Notes: generated by a model from the sequence alone, not told the origin. A stretch of DNA of 64,000 nt from Aquimarina brevivitae (GCF_004216895.1 NZ_SGXE01000001.1:868001-932000), one strand, 5' to 3'; positions 34,429 through 44,636 are shown, numbered from the stretch's first letter. A program made the numbers and translations.

Positions 34429-36039
34429 TTACTCAAGTTTTACTACCCAATAATCCCAACTTCCTTTACCTGTACCACCAATATCTCCTCCGGGACCTTG
34501 TGTATATCCTGCAAGGATATATCCATCATTGGTTTGTTGTATTGCATTTGCATAGTCTGATAGAGGACCACCTAGACTAATCTCCCACATTAACACTCCG
34601 GTATCATTTATTTTTAATACCCAGTAATCTAGAGCTCCTAAATTAGTACTGGTATCAAAGTCGTTAGAGGCAGAGTTGCCTGCTATGATATAACCTTGAT
34701 CTGAGGTCTGCTGAATTGAGCTGGCTGTATCGCTTTCTGATCCTCCTATATTGTTTTCCCAAACGATGCCTCCAGAAATATCAAGTTTTACGATCCAAAA
34801 GTCCCTTCCTCCGTGGTTATCAGTAACATCGATATCTGAGGATTCAGAATATCCAGCGATAATATAACCTTGATCTAATGTTTGTTCGATGTCATAAGCC
34901 AAATCTTCAGATGATCCCCCTAAATTTGTTTCCCACACCAGATTACCTGAAGCATCGAGCTTTACAACCCAATAGTCTTCTTCTCCGTAGTTAGTACCCA
35001 CATCACCATCTGAAGATGCAGATGATCCGGCAACGATGTATCCTCCATCATTTGTTTGCTCAATTGCTCTTGCGATATCGATCCCACTACCACCAAGGTT
35101 TTTCTCCCACACTAAGCTACCTGTAGTATCTAATTTTATAATCCAATAATCAAGACTCCCATTATTTCCTCCAACGTCGCCATTTGAAGATGACGTAAAG
35201 CCTGCTACTATATAACCTTCATCCATTGTTTGCTGAATGGAATTAGCTCCTTCATTTCCACCACCTCCATAATTAACCTCCCAATCCAGAATGCCATTCT
35301 GGTCCAATTTTACCACCCAAAAATCTACAAAGGAACTATCTCCACTAATATCCTGATCACTAGAGTTAGAGGATCCCGCAATTATAAATCCATTATCTGA
35401 CGTTTGTCGAATGCTATTTCCACGTTCATCAAGAGATCCACCCAGGTTTGTTTCCCATATCAAATCACCAGAACTATCTAACCTGATAACCCAAATGTCT
35501 CCGCCTAAGTAACCATCATTATCATTATTGCTTTCTACATCTCCGTCGTCAGAATAGGATGTGCCTACAATGGCGTATCCACCATCTTGTGTAAGTACTA
35601 CAGCATTGGCTTCATCAATTTGAGAACCACCAAAGGACCTTTCCCAAGCTATAGAAGGTTGTTCATTTGTTGTCTCACCTTCTGACGTTGTAAAATCAAA
35701 TGTATTCTCAGAGGTACCTCCGTTACTATCAGAAGCCACTACTTTACCGTTATAATTCGTTTGTGCAATAAGGCTTTCTAAGAGGAATTCCGTAGTTTCT
35801 ATATTTGACTGTATTTCGGTATCTCCCAGAAACACGGTGTAGGTCACTAAATCATCATCAGGATTAACTGCAGCATTCCAAGATAATAGTGCAGTATTAT
35901 TTGTGATTTGGTCAACTTCTATATTAATATTCCCAGGTCTTTGATTTTGTGGATTCGTTGTGGTTTCGTCATCATTGTTACATCCCAAAAACCATAGACA
36001 AATGATAATAAGATTTGCTAAATAAACTTTCTTTTTCAT
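34429..36039 (-). CDS. Lipoprotein with one FN3 domain and seven tandem GGYxVAG repeats
   Basis: I start at MKKKVYLANL (36039), because this gives a lipoprotein signal (CLWFLGC then NNDDET); the ATG at 36063 adds eight residues with no benefit. A fibronectin type III domain (about 33-125) is followed by seven repeats of about 58 residues. Each has the order WE.(N/S).GGS..D.A..I.QT.D.GYI.AG.S.S.D.D and D.W(V/I).KLD..G, likely a beta-propeller. The repeats are strikingly regular. Similar repeats occur in Bacteroidota surface proteins; the ligand is unknown. The last blade ends at the C-terminus, with no T9SS signal. Confidence 0.8.
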   Translation of the reverse strand: MKKKVYLANLIIICLWFLGCNNDDETTTNPQNQRPGNINIEVDQITNNTALLSWNAAVNPDDDLVTYTVFLGDTEIQSNIETTEFLLESLIAQTNYNGKVVASDSNGGTSENTFDFTTSEGETTNEQPSIAWERSFGGSQIDEANAVVLTQDGGYAIVGTSYSDDGDVESNNDNDGYLGGDIWVIRLDSSGDLIWETNLGGSLDERGNSIRQTSDNGFIIAGSSNSSDQDISGDSSFVDFWVVKLDQNGILDWEVNYGGGGNEGANSIQQTMDEGYIVAGFTSSSNGDVGGNNGSLDYWIIKLDTTGSLVWEKNLGGSGIDIARAIEQTNDGGYIVAGSSASSDGDVGTNYGEEDYWVVKLDASGNLVWETNLGGSSEDLAYDIEQTLDQGYIIAGYSESSDIDVTDNHGGRDFWIVKLDISGGIVWENNIGGSESDTASSIQQTSDQGYIIAGNSASNDFDTSTNLGALDYWVLKINDTGVLMWEISLGGPLSDYANAIQQTNDGYILAGYTQGPGGDIGGTGKGSWDYWVVKLE

Positions 36040-36120
36040 AAATCTCGCTTTTTCGTTATACACAGTCTTATTAATCGTATAAGAATCATAGCCTTTTTAC
36101 AATTGTTGACTGGGTAACAT

Positions 36121-36182
36121 TAAAAGTATAAGAGCAGCGCGTGATGGTTGTCCAGAAAATTTGAATTTCAAAGAATTCGGAC
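36121..36182 (-). promoter_or_regulatory. 33-bp palindrome P5 plus -7 box, upstream of the FN3/repeat lipoprotein
   Basis: Inverted repeat 36150-36182 has ends GTCCGA/CTGGAC on the minus strand and core TTTGAAATTCAAA. 21 bp further is TACTTTTA (36128-36121), one base off TAnnTTTG. It begins 3 bp after the stop of the GAF/AraC regulator. Confidence 0.72.
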
Positions 36183-36185
36183 AAC

Positions 36186-37445
36186 TTACCCTTCTTGTCT
36201 ATATGTGCTAGGTGATTTTCCTGCTAGTTTTTTAAAAGCACTATAGAATGTAGATTTTGAATTAAAACCAGATTCTAGACCTATGCCTACAATTGTGTAA
36301 TTAGAATAGTTTTTATTGGTAAGTTTCAGTTTGGCATCTTCAACTCTAAAGGTATTAATGTAATCTGTAAAGTTTTTTCCTGTAAGTTTATTTACTAGTT
36401 GAGATAAATAATTACTGCTTATTTTAATTTTATGAGCAACACTACAAAGCCCTAAGTTCGGGTCTCTGTATATTTTAGCTTCTTTCATTAATTGCTCAAG
36501 TTCTTTAAAATAAGAGTTATCGTTGTTTAAAGAAGAAACGCCACTATTGTTATAGATGTGCGTAAGCTTTTTTTCCGTGAGTTTTGCTATTAATTGAAAC
36601 AGAAAGATATGATCTTTAGTAAAAAAGTTCGCTTGGGAATGCTCTGAATCCAGAACACCAATAACTTTACCTTTAATATAAATAGGTACTGACAATTCAG
36701 ATTTCCTTACTGCATCATCTACAATATATGCTTTGTTGCTAGTAACATCCTTTATACATTGGTATTTTCCGGTTTGTGCTACTTTACCTACGATGCCATT
36801 TCCAATCTTTATTTGGATTGGACTTACAATTTTTTTCTCTCCATTATTTTTGTTGCCAAAAGCAGCTTTTTGAATCAAAGTCTTATTTTCTTTATCAAGC
36901 ATATATATTACACAATCTTCGAGATTTAGGTAAGCAATACAATTTTCTACAATATCCCAAAGTACTTCATCTTTATTGTTTTTTTCGAACAATGAAGTAG
37001 CAAAATAACTTAACACAGAAATTGTTTGTACTGGTGACCTTCTTAGAATGTCAGCATCTAATTCTTCAAAATTTTCCTTTAAATATGGAATACTATCTTG
37101 ATTATTGTTTTTTGCTGATGACTCTTTTCTGCTAGAAATTCTCTTTGACTTTCTGGTAGAATTCTTAACGGATACGTCACTGTAAGCATCAAACTTTTGA
37201 TGAATTAAATTGTTTTGATTAAGATGAATATCCGATGTATGTTGCAATACGATCTGCGTTTTATGGTATCCTTTTTTAGAAGATTGTAAGGTGGTGTAGC
37301 TAGCTATAATTAAACCCAATGCTATACTGAAAAATAGGATTTGATTAGTAAATAATGCAATTATTAGTATGCTTATGAATACCCCTTCAAATAAATGATC
37401 TGTGCTTAAAGTGCTTCTGAATTGTTTAAATTTTAGAAAGTCCAT
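36186..37445 (-). CDS. Membrane-anchored regulator with GAF sensor and AraC-type DNA-binding domain
   Basis: The 419-residue protein has one or two N-terminal hydrophobic segments (about 20-55, FEGVFISILIIALF and FFSIALGLIIASY). A GAF domain follows (about 145-290, with IGNGIVGKVAQTGK and SVPIYIKGKVIGVLDSEH). The C-terminal AraC domain (about 320-419) has LSQLVNKLTGKNFTDYINTFR and VGIGLESGFNSKSTFYSAFKK. It could sense a small molecule and act on DNA from the inner membrane. Its stop is 3 bp from palindrome P5 and it is surrounded by palindrome-controlled genes, making it a candidate regulator for them; that is inference only. Confidence 0.82.
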   Translation of the reverse strand: MDFLKFKQFRSTLSTDHLFEGVFISILIIALFTNQILFFSIALGLIIASYTTLQSSKKGYHKTQIVLQHTSDIHLNQNNLIHQKFDAYSDVSVKNSTRKSKRISSRKESSAKNNNQDSIPYLKENFEELDADILRRSPVQTISVLSYFATSLFEKNNKDEVLWDIVENCIAYLNLEDCVIYMLDKENKTLIQKAAFGNKNNGEKKIVSPIQIKIGNGIVGKVAQTGKYQCIKDVTSNKAYIVDDAVRKSELSVPIYIKGKVIGVLDSEHSQANFFTKDHIFLFQLIAKLTEKKLTHIYNNSGVSSLNNDNSYFKELEQLMKEAKIYRDPNLGLCSVAHKIKISSNYLSQLVNKLTGKNFTDYINTFRVEDAKLKLTNKNYSNYTIVGIGLESGFNSKSTFYSAFKKLAGKSPSTYRQEG

Positions 37446-37633
37446 TTCAACTGTTTTTTGTCTTTCAAATAGTGTCTAACCTCATAGTTTAAGAATGAGG
37501 ATCATATATTTGATTGCTTTTGATTACACTAGCAAGATAGAATGGGAGTCAAAATTAGGATTGTACTATAGTTACAAAGACTTGTACTTCTGTTACATTT
37601 TGCTGTAAATAGCCTAAAATCAATAGTTTTGTG

Positions 37634-40600
37634 CTACTTTCTAAAGTCTGAAGGAGGTTTGCCAAATTCTTCTACGTAAACTCTTGTAAAATAAGCTGGA
37701 TCTTTAAAACCGGTCATGTAGGCTATTTCTGAAATGCTTAGCTCGTTTTTTATAATCAATTCCTCAGCTTTTTGTAATCGAATTTTTCTGATAAACTTAG
37801 TAGGAGATAAGCCGGTTAGATTTTTAAGTTTTCGATATAAATGCACTCTACTTATGTTTAGATTTTCGGCTAATTGAGGTACTCCAAATTCATCATTGTC
37901 TAATTCTTTTTTGATAGTTTCTATGACTTTCTTCATAAACTGATCAATAACCTTATGATTAGGAGTAATCGTGACATCACCACTCTGATACTTTTGCTGT
38001 AGTTTTTTTCGCGTGCTAATTAGGTTGTTTACTCTAACTAGCAATTCATTACGATCAAAAGGTTTCGTAAGATACGCTTCTGCTCCAATTTTTAACCCTT
38101 CTAACTGATTTGCTTGTCCAGACTTTGCGGTAAGTAGAATGAATGGAATATGATCAGTTTCAACGTGTTTTCTAATTTCAGTACCTAAACGGATTCCATC
38201 CCAATTAGGCATGGTGATATCTGAGATAACTAGATCAGGTATGTGCTTTTTACATAATTTCCAGGCATCCAGACCGTTTTTTGCTTCTAACACAAAAAAA
38301 TTGTCTTCTAAACAGAATTTAATATAATCTCTTACCTCTTTATGGTCTTCAGCAATTAAAACTATGGGGTTGGAGTTGTCCTCAATAGCAATGAAATCTG
38401 CCTGTACAGGCTTATCATCTTCATTAATTAATAAGTCAATTGGAGCATTGATAACGAAAGTGGAACCTTTATTCTTTTTGCTTTGTACGCCAATCGTACC
38501 CCCTAATAGTTGAACTAGTTCTCTGGTTAAGGTTAATCCTAAGCCTACGCCTTCAGCATTGCCTGGGCTTTCTTTTGAGAAAGGTTCAAATAATCGAGAA
38601 ACATATGGTTTGCTAATGCCAACACCTGTATCTGTAACAGAAAGATTAACCATAGCATTTTCAACATCCACCGCTATATTTAGTGTTATAGTTCCCCCTA
38701 TTTTATTATACTTTATGGCATTCGAAATTAAATTATAAGTGATTTTTTTCCATTTATCTTCATCGTAAGATGCAAAAATTGATTGATGGGAAGTTATAAA
38801 TTTTAATTCAAGGTTTTTTTGTTTTGCTAAGGAGGTAAAGGATTGAAATAGGTACTTTTGAAAAGCTATAAAATCACCATTGTCTAACTGCATGTCAAGT
38901 TGCTTATCCTGCATCTGGGCTATTTCTAAAATCTTTTGTACTTGATTAGAAAGATGATTAGTTTGATCTTCTATTTGATTTAGATGACTAGTAGCTAAGC
39001 TGATTTTTTGATGCTTTAGTTTAGCTTTAATTTGATCTGTGGCTCCCAGAATGACAGTTAATGGTGTTCTGAACTCGTGTGCAATAAGGTTGAACCATCT
39101 TGATTTGACTTTAGACAAATCACTAATGTATTCTCGTTCTGCTTCAGCAATTTTTCTACGTAATTGAATTCTGTAAATTAGCCAAATCATTGCTGCTGCT
39201 AGTAAAGAATATAGTATGTATGCAAAGTTGGTTTTATACCATACTGGATACACTACTATTGGGATTGCAGTATACATTGCCTCCTGCTGATCTTCAAAAG
39301 TAGCTTTAACTTTGAGCTGATATTTTCCCTTTGGAATGTATGATAACCTCAGGTCTCCGTCTTTTTGTGGAGGAAGCCAGTCTTTGTGATAATTTCCCAA
39401 TTTGAATTGATACCTAACCTTATCTTGTTTTTCAAAGGTTAGGGCTCGGAACTTAAAGTTTATACTTTGATCTTCAGGATAGATTTCAATTTTTTTGTCA
39501 CCCAATTTATTTTTTGAAGGAAATTTATAATGTAAGGTAGTATCCGCCCTGAATTTGGTGTACGATTCCCAAATCATATTTGGAGATTTCTTGATTGAAG
39601 AAACCAATTTATCAGGATGAAAATATTGTAAACCACTTTCACTACCCATCCAGATAAAATCATTCTTATCAATGTGAGCAGAACCAATGAGCATAGAGTT
39701 ATCATAGAGCCCATCGGTCGTCATAAAGTTATCAAATTGTCCGGATTCAATATCGTAGCTTAAAATTCCATCACTTATTGTACCTAACCATAATTTCCCT
39801 TTTTTATCACTGATTACATTTAAAATTTTGTCATTAGGCATTTCCTCACTCCTGAGAAATCTCTTAAATTTTTTAGTTTCAATATCTAAACTATTAAGGC
39901 CTCCGTCTGTACCTATCCATAAAGTTCCTTTCTCATCCTGTGCTATGGATTGTACAAGGTTAGAACTAATACTATTAGGGTCCTTAGGGTTATATTCGTA
40001 TATGGTGTAGGTGTAGTTAGTACCCTTTTTTATTTCGCTAGCGTTAGTGATCTTTAGTAAGCCTTTGCCAAGGCTACCGATCCACATATTATCCAGTTTG
40101 TCGTAATACAAATCTATTACACCTGTGTTTTCACTAAATAGAGGTATTCCAAAATAACTTTGATTTTTAAGATCATGGATAATAATGTTGTCCCATTGAG
40201 CTATCCACAGCCTTTGATTTTTATCCTCTGTGATACTCCAAGTATCACTGGGGGTAAATTCTAAATCCTGAAAATAAAAGTACTCTTCAGATGTATTGTG
40301 AGGATTGATTTTAATTAGGTCGGTCTTTTTTTCAGTATCTGAAGCAAAAATGTATACGAAACCATCACTACCACAAGTCATCGCATAAATGGTATGATTA
40401 TTTATTTTTTCAATAGGATTGCTACTATTTCTATCCCATCGATATACCCCATCAGTTAACGCAAACCAAACTTGATCATCACAATCAATAATTTCTCTGA
40501 CTTGTCCAACTTTTCCTAATATTGGGTGATGAAATGGTTTGTGCTTTATCAGTTGAAAAGCTCCTAGATTAGTGCCAATCCAGTAATTGTCCTCGTTGTC

Positions 40601-41584
40601 TTGAAACATGCAGTTAGCTCTCACTTGAGAAGTAGGAGGAAGCCCTAAAAGCTTTCCTAATGTAATTACATCTCTTTTTTGATAATTAGATGAAAACCTA
40701 TAAACTTTATCTCCTCCATTTACCCATACCCGATTTTTTTTATCTTTAAAAATAAAGGGACGATCATTTAGTGAACTTTTATACGTACTTTCAAAATTCA
40801 GTTTTTTTCTAAAAACACTATCGCCTTTATGATTTTGTATTAACAGCTCGTTAGTTTTATAAATTAATAGACTATCTTTTGATATTGATAGCATATTGAG
40901 AATATCGTTTATGTCTTTATCATAGGATATTCGTTTAATACTATCATTCATTACCCTAAAAATAGAAGCCTGATCCTGCTGATTCTCTAGATTTTGATAT
41001 TTCTTTTTACCCAGTATAAGTATCGTTCCATCACTGGAGATACTTATGTTGTCAGTTCCCTTAGTATAGAAGCTGGTTAATGTACTGTCAGCTATATTAA
41101 ATCGAAATGTACCCGTTAACCCTGATATCCAAATATTATTACCTTTATCTGTAATTAACTTTTTTGTTTTATTAATAACATTTGAATTGTAGTCTATGGT
41201 ATCCGGAAGAATTTTTAATTCTGTAAACTTTTCTTGATAAGGATCAAGTATCATAACACCTCCTCCGAAGGTTCCTATGCCTATTTTACCATCTTTTAGT
41301 TGAGATATGCTTCTTACCCAGTTACCTTTAAGTGAACTGGAGTCTCCAGCTTTGTAGGTGAATTTTTTAAAGTTTTTTCCGTCAAATCGATTGATTCCAT
41401 ATTGGGTAGCAAACCATAAAAAACCATCTTCATCTTGATGGATGTCAGTTATCCAATTGTTAGACAAGCCATCAAAAATAGTATAACGCTTTACCTCAAA
41501 CGATGTTCGATTTTGAGCATAAATATTACCACAGTAAACCAAGATAAAAGTGTACAAGTATACAACAATAGTGATTGGCTTCAT
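37634..41584 (-). CDS. Hybrid two-component system (HTCS) sensor/regulator
   Basis: The 1316-residue one-protein signalling system has a signal peptide (to NIYAQ) and about 14 Reg_prop blades in the periplasm (about 30-690, e.g. IHQDEDGFLWFATQYGINRF). A Y_Y_Y domain (about 715-785) and one membrane span (about 795-815) follow. Then come HisKA with phospho-His in LIAHEFRTPL, HATPase with VTDTGVGI and GVGLGLTLT, a receiver with phospho-Asp in LVISDITMP, and a C-terminal AraC HTH ending in the classic GFKDPAYFTRVYVEEFG. HTCS proteins usually sense oligosaccharides and drive polysaccharide loci; no SusC/D pair or glycosidase is nearby. Confidence 0.94.
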   Translation of the reverse strand: MKPITIVVYLYTFILVYCGNIYAQNRTSFEVKRYTIFDGLSNNWITDIHQDEDGFLWFATQYGINRFDGKNFKKFTYKAGDSSSLKGNWVRSISQLKDGKIGIGTFGGGVMILDPYQEKFTELKILPDTIDYNSNVINKTKKLITDKGNNIWISGLTGTFRFNIADSTLTSFYTKGTDNISISSDGTILILGKKKYQNLENQQDQASIFRVMNDSIKRISYDKDINDILNMLSISKDSLLIYKTNELLIQNHKGDSVFRKKLNFESTYKSSLNDRPFIFKDKKNRVWVNGGDKVYRFSSNYQKRDVITLGKLLGLPPTSQVRANCMFQDNEDNYWIGTNLGAFQLIKHKPFHHPILGKVGQVREIIDCDDQVWFALTDGVYRWDRNSSNPIEKINNHTIYAMTCGSDGFVYIFASDTEKKTDLIKINPHNTSEEYFYFQDLEFTPSDTWSITEDKNQRLWIAQWDNIIIHDLKNQSYFGIPLFSENTGVIDLYYDKLDNMWIGSLGKGLLKITNASEIKKGTNYTYTIYEYNPKDPNSISSNLVQSIAQDEKGTLWIGTDGGLNSLDIETKKFKRFLRSEEMPNDKILNVISDKKGKLWLGTISDGILSYDIESGQFDNFMTTDGLYDNSMLIGSAHIDKNDFIWMGSESGLQYFHPDKLVSSIKKSPNMIWESYTKFRADTTLHYKFPSKNKLGDKKIEIYPEDQSINFKFRALTFEKQDKVRYQFKLGNYHKDWLPPQKDGDLRLSYIPKGKYQLKVKATFEDQQEAMYTAIPIVVYPVWYKTNFAYILYSLLAAAMIWLIYRIQLRRKIAEAEREYISDLSKVKSRWFNLIAHEFRTPLTVILGATDQIKAKLKHQKISLATSHLNQIEDQTNHLSNQVQKILEIAQMQDKQLDMQLDNGDFIAFQKYLFQSFTSLAKQKNLELKFITSHQSIFASYDEDKWKKITYNLISNAIKYNKIGGTITLNIAVDVENAMVNLSVTDTGVGISKPYVSRLFEPFSKESPGNAEGVGLGLTLTRELVQLLGGTIGVQSKKNKGSTFVINAPIDLLINEDDKPVQADFIAIEDNSNPIVLIAEDHKEVRDYIKFCLEDNFFVLEAKNGLDAWKLCKKHIPDLVISDITMPNWDGIRLGTEIRKHVETDHIPFILLTAKSGQANQLEGLKIGAEAYLTKPFDRNELLVRVNNLISTRKKLQQKYQSGDVTITPNHKVIDQFMKKVIETIKKELDNDEFGVPQLAENLNISRVHLYRKLKNLTGLSPTKFIRKIRLQKAEELIIKNELSISEIAYMTGFKDPAYFTRVYVEEFGKPPSDFRK

Positions 41585-41660
41585 GGAATATTCAGCGTAA
41601 GAAAGGTTAAGTACTGCTAATATACTATATACCTTATAAATACGTGATAAATGTATGAGA

Positions 41661-44510
41661 CTATTTGATCTCTAGGTTGATTACCTCTGATTTATTAGCT
41701 TCAAGTTGCACCTTATAATTTCCTACCGGAAGATAAATCACGTCATTTTTACTTTTGGTAATTTCGTCATCTGGAAACTCTTTTTCTAAATAGGATTTAC
41801 CTTTTTCTGTTATGGAAAGATCGTAATCAATATAGTTTAAGCCCTTTTCAAGAGAAACAGGTATTGTTTGTACTACTTTTTCCTCTGGCGAAGTAATTAA
41901 CACATTACTTTTTACAGCCTTAGATGAGTATATCTTAAGAGTCACTGAGGGTTCATAAGGCTCAAGCCATTTGCTCCAGGTGTTTCCCCATTGGGGTGAC
42001 TTTTTAATACTTTCAATTGTGAAAAAATGAACATCTTTGGCTAATATCTTTTCGTTTAATTGTTGTAATGGTGCTATGTTAGCTAAGTAGATACTACGTC
42101 CGTGAGTCCCTAGCAACAGATCATTTTCTCTAGGGTGTACAACTAAATCGTGTATTGCTACGTTAGGTAGATTGCTTTGAAATGCTTGCCAAGACTCACC
42201 GCGATCAAAAGAAACATAAGCTCCATTGTCTGTACCCACATAAAGAACATTTTCATTTTTTGGATCTTCTTTGATAACATTGATGGGAGACATCGGAATG
42301 GTTTTGCCAATTTCCTTCCAATTAGCACCGTAATCTTCACTTACATAAAGATAGGGTGTAAAATCGTCCCATCGATACCCATTCAACGCTACATAAACGC
42401 GTTCCTTTTTATGTGATGAGGCAATTACTCTGGACACCCATAGGTCTTTAGAAAATGAATTTGATATTTTGGTCCAATCTCCACCGCTGTTTTTAGACAC
42501 ATACACCAATCCATCATCGCTACCAGTGTATAACAATCCAAATTGAAAAGGAGATTCTGCTATAGTCGCTATTGTTCCATAGGCTACATTTCCTTTTTTA
42601 CCACCAGTAGTAAGATCCCCAGAAATAGCCGTCCAATTATCTCCTTGATCCATGGATCGCATTAATTTATTGCCCCCTAAATACAATATGTCTTGGTTAT
42701 GCGAAGAAAGTAATATAGGTGTTTGCCAGTTAAAGCGATATGGTGATTCGCCTAACTCATGTTTTGGTTGTATGTACGTTCGTTTTTTGGTATCTAAATT
42801 TAGCCTATAATAATTACCAAATTGAAATCCTGTATAGACAACATTACTGTTTCGATGATCAACTTGTACTTGCATTCCATCACCTCCCATAATTGACCTC
42901 CACGGATATTGACCACTCTGATGCCAATAGCTATTTTCTTCTGCATTATGAGGACCTACCCATACGCCATTATCTTGTAATCCTCCATACACATTGTAAG
43001 GTTTTTCAAAGTCAATGTTGATGGCATAAAATTGACCAACATTTGGCTGATTGGCTTTAATCCAATTTTCTCCATCGTCGTAGGTAATATTGACACCCCC
43101 ATCATTACCATTGATTAAATGTTCGGGATTATTGGGGTCTATCCACAAGGCATGATGATCCGCGTGAACATTTTCTTTATTTATACTTTCAAAGGTTTTA
43201 CCTCCATCTTTTGATTTTAAGATGGGAACTCCAGCGATATAAATGTGATCTTTATTTTTTGGACTTACTCTTATCTGTGCAAAGTAATAGCCGTAACTAT
43301 AGAACAAATCATCAAGATAGTCTTTATGCGTTTTTTTCCACGATTTTCCCCCATCGTCGCTTCGATATACTTCTGCACCTACGACCGGGGTATCGAACAA
43401 TAGCGAATTGGCATCTTCTAAATAATTAGCTAAATCAACAGGAACAACAGTTCCACTGCGCACCATTTGTTTGATATTCTCAGCCCTATATTTTTCTTGA
43501 AACCCATTTTTCTTTAAAAATACATTTAGCTTTTTATCATCCAAACTTAGAAATTCTTCTTTGGTCATCTTTTTGAAATCGTCTTTCGACAATCCGGTGG
43601 AGGCTTTTTCATCTTTTTCTTTTGCCCTTCTAAACTGACTATCGTGTATAAGATAGACTGTATTTTCATTAAACACGGCTAGTCCTATACGACCTACTCC
43701 TTCACCAGTAGGCAAGCCACTTCCTTCAATTGAAATTTTTGTCCATGTATTTCCCGCATCCGTACTTTTGTACACTGCTGATCCCGGTCCGCTACCTGCG
43801 AAGTTCCATGCTTTTCGATCTTTATCCCAGGCAGCTGCGTACATGGTTTTGAAATTACCAGGTGTAGCAGCTAAATCAATGATACCTGTTTCATCATTTA
43901 TAAAAAGCGTTTGTTTCCACGATTTTCCCCCATCTGTAGTTCTGTAAATGCCTCTTTCGGTATTGGTAGAGTATAAATGCCCGGTAACACCAACTACTAC
44001 TTCTTCAGGATTATCAGGGTTTAGCAAAATTCTACCTATATGGTGAGAGTCCTTCAGCCCCATATTGGTCCAGGTTTTACCTTTGTCTGTAGATTTGTAT
44101 ACGCCAACACCAGCATAGGATGATCTCGAGGAGTTATTTTCTCCTGTACCCACCCAAATAATATTATTTTTCCAATCTACCGCAATGTCTCCCACATTAA
44201 TGGTCTCCGCGTTATCCATAATTGGGGTAAACGTAGTACCATTATTTTCTGTGTACCATAGTCCACCCGAAGCATAACCAACATAAAACTCTGAAGGTTT
44301 GTTGGGGTTGACATCGAGATCCACTACTCTACCACTCATCACCGAAGGCCCTATATTTTTAAAAGGAACGTTTTTGACAAGCGAATTTTGTTCGAGTTGT
44401 TTTCTTTGTTCAAAGCCTCTGGATATGGCGTCAGCTGAAGTAGAAGGCTGTTGTGCCTGGATAGTTAAAAAAGTAAATAAAAGCGTGACTAAAGATAGAC
44501 GAGTTTTCAT
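41661..44510 (-). CDS. Secreted sortilin/VPS10-like beta-propeller (BNR repeat) protein
   Basis: I start at MKTRLSLVTLLFTFL (44510), a clean signal peptide ending TIQAQ; the longer frame adds 21 residues with no signal. The 949-residue protein carries many Asp-box/BNR repeats (GVYKSTDKGKTWTNMG, GIYRTTDGGKSW and AYVSFDRGESW), building one or two multi-bladed propellers, and a C-terminal beta domain without T9SS consensus. Similar Bacteroidota proteins are labelled glycosyl hydrolase or sortilin-like; catalysis is not evident. It is divergent from the aminopeptidase P gene, 126 bp apart. Confidence 0.82.
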   Translation of the reverse strand: MKTRLSLVTLLFTFLTIQAQQPSTSADAISRGFEQRKQLEQNSLVKNVPFKNIGPSVMSGRVVDLDVNPNKPSEFYVGYASGGLWYTENNGTTFTPIMDNAETINVGDIAVDWKNNIIWVGTGENNSSRSSYAGVGVYKSTDKGKTWTNMGLKDSHHIGRILLNPDNPEEVVVGVTGHLYSTNTERGIYRTTDGGKSWKQTLFINDETGIIDLAATPGNFKTMYAAAWDKDRKAWNFAGSGPGSAVYKSTDAGNTWTKISIEGSGLPTGEGVGRIGLAVFNENTVYLIHDSQFRRAKEKDEKASTGLSKDDFKKMTKEEFLSLDDKKLNVFLKKNGFQEKYRAENIKQMVRSGTVVPVDLANYLEDANSLLFDTPVVGAEVYRSDDGGKSWKKTHKDYLDDLFYSYGYYFAQIRVSPKNKDHIYIAGVPILKSKDGGKTFESINKENVHADHHALWIDPNNPEHLINGNDGGVNITYDDGENWIKANQPNVGQFYAINIDFEKPYNVYGGLQDNGVWVGPHNAEENSYWHQSGQYPWRSIMGGDGMQVQVDHRNSNVVYTGFQFGNYYRLNLDTKKRTYIQPKHELGESPYRFNWQTPILLSSHNQDILYLGGNKLMRSMDQGDNWTAISGDLTTGGKKGNVAYGTIATIAESPFQFGLLYTGSDDGLVYVSKNSGGDWTKISNSFSKDLWVSRVIASSHKKERVYVALNGYRWDDFTPYLYVSEDYGANWKEIGKTIPMSPINVIKEDPKNENVLYVGTDNGAYVSFDRGESWQAFQSNLPNVAIHDLVVHPRENDLLLGTHGRSIYLANIAPLQQLNEKILAKDVHFFTIESIKKSPQWGNTWSKWLEPYEPSVTLKIYSSKAVKSNVLITSPEEKVVQTIPVSLEKGLNYIDYDLSITEKGKSYLEKEFPDDEITKSKNDVIYLPVGNYKVQLEANKSEVINLEIK

Positions 44511-44636
44511 GAAATTCTTATTTGAAGAGCTGAAAGTATTGATTGTTAAAATAAAGAAAAAATTTTTAGACATTGTTTAACAATAGATGCTTTTTGCTTT
44601 AGTATTTTTGGAAAAATTCAAAATTTATAACTACGA

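Noticed and set aside
42177..42416. Plus-strand ORFs within the sortilin-like gene
   Set aside because: Antisense to conserved Asp-box repeats of the real gene.
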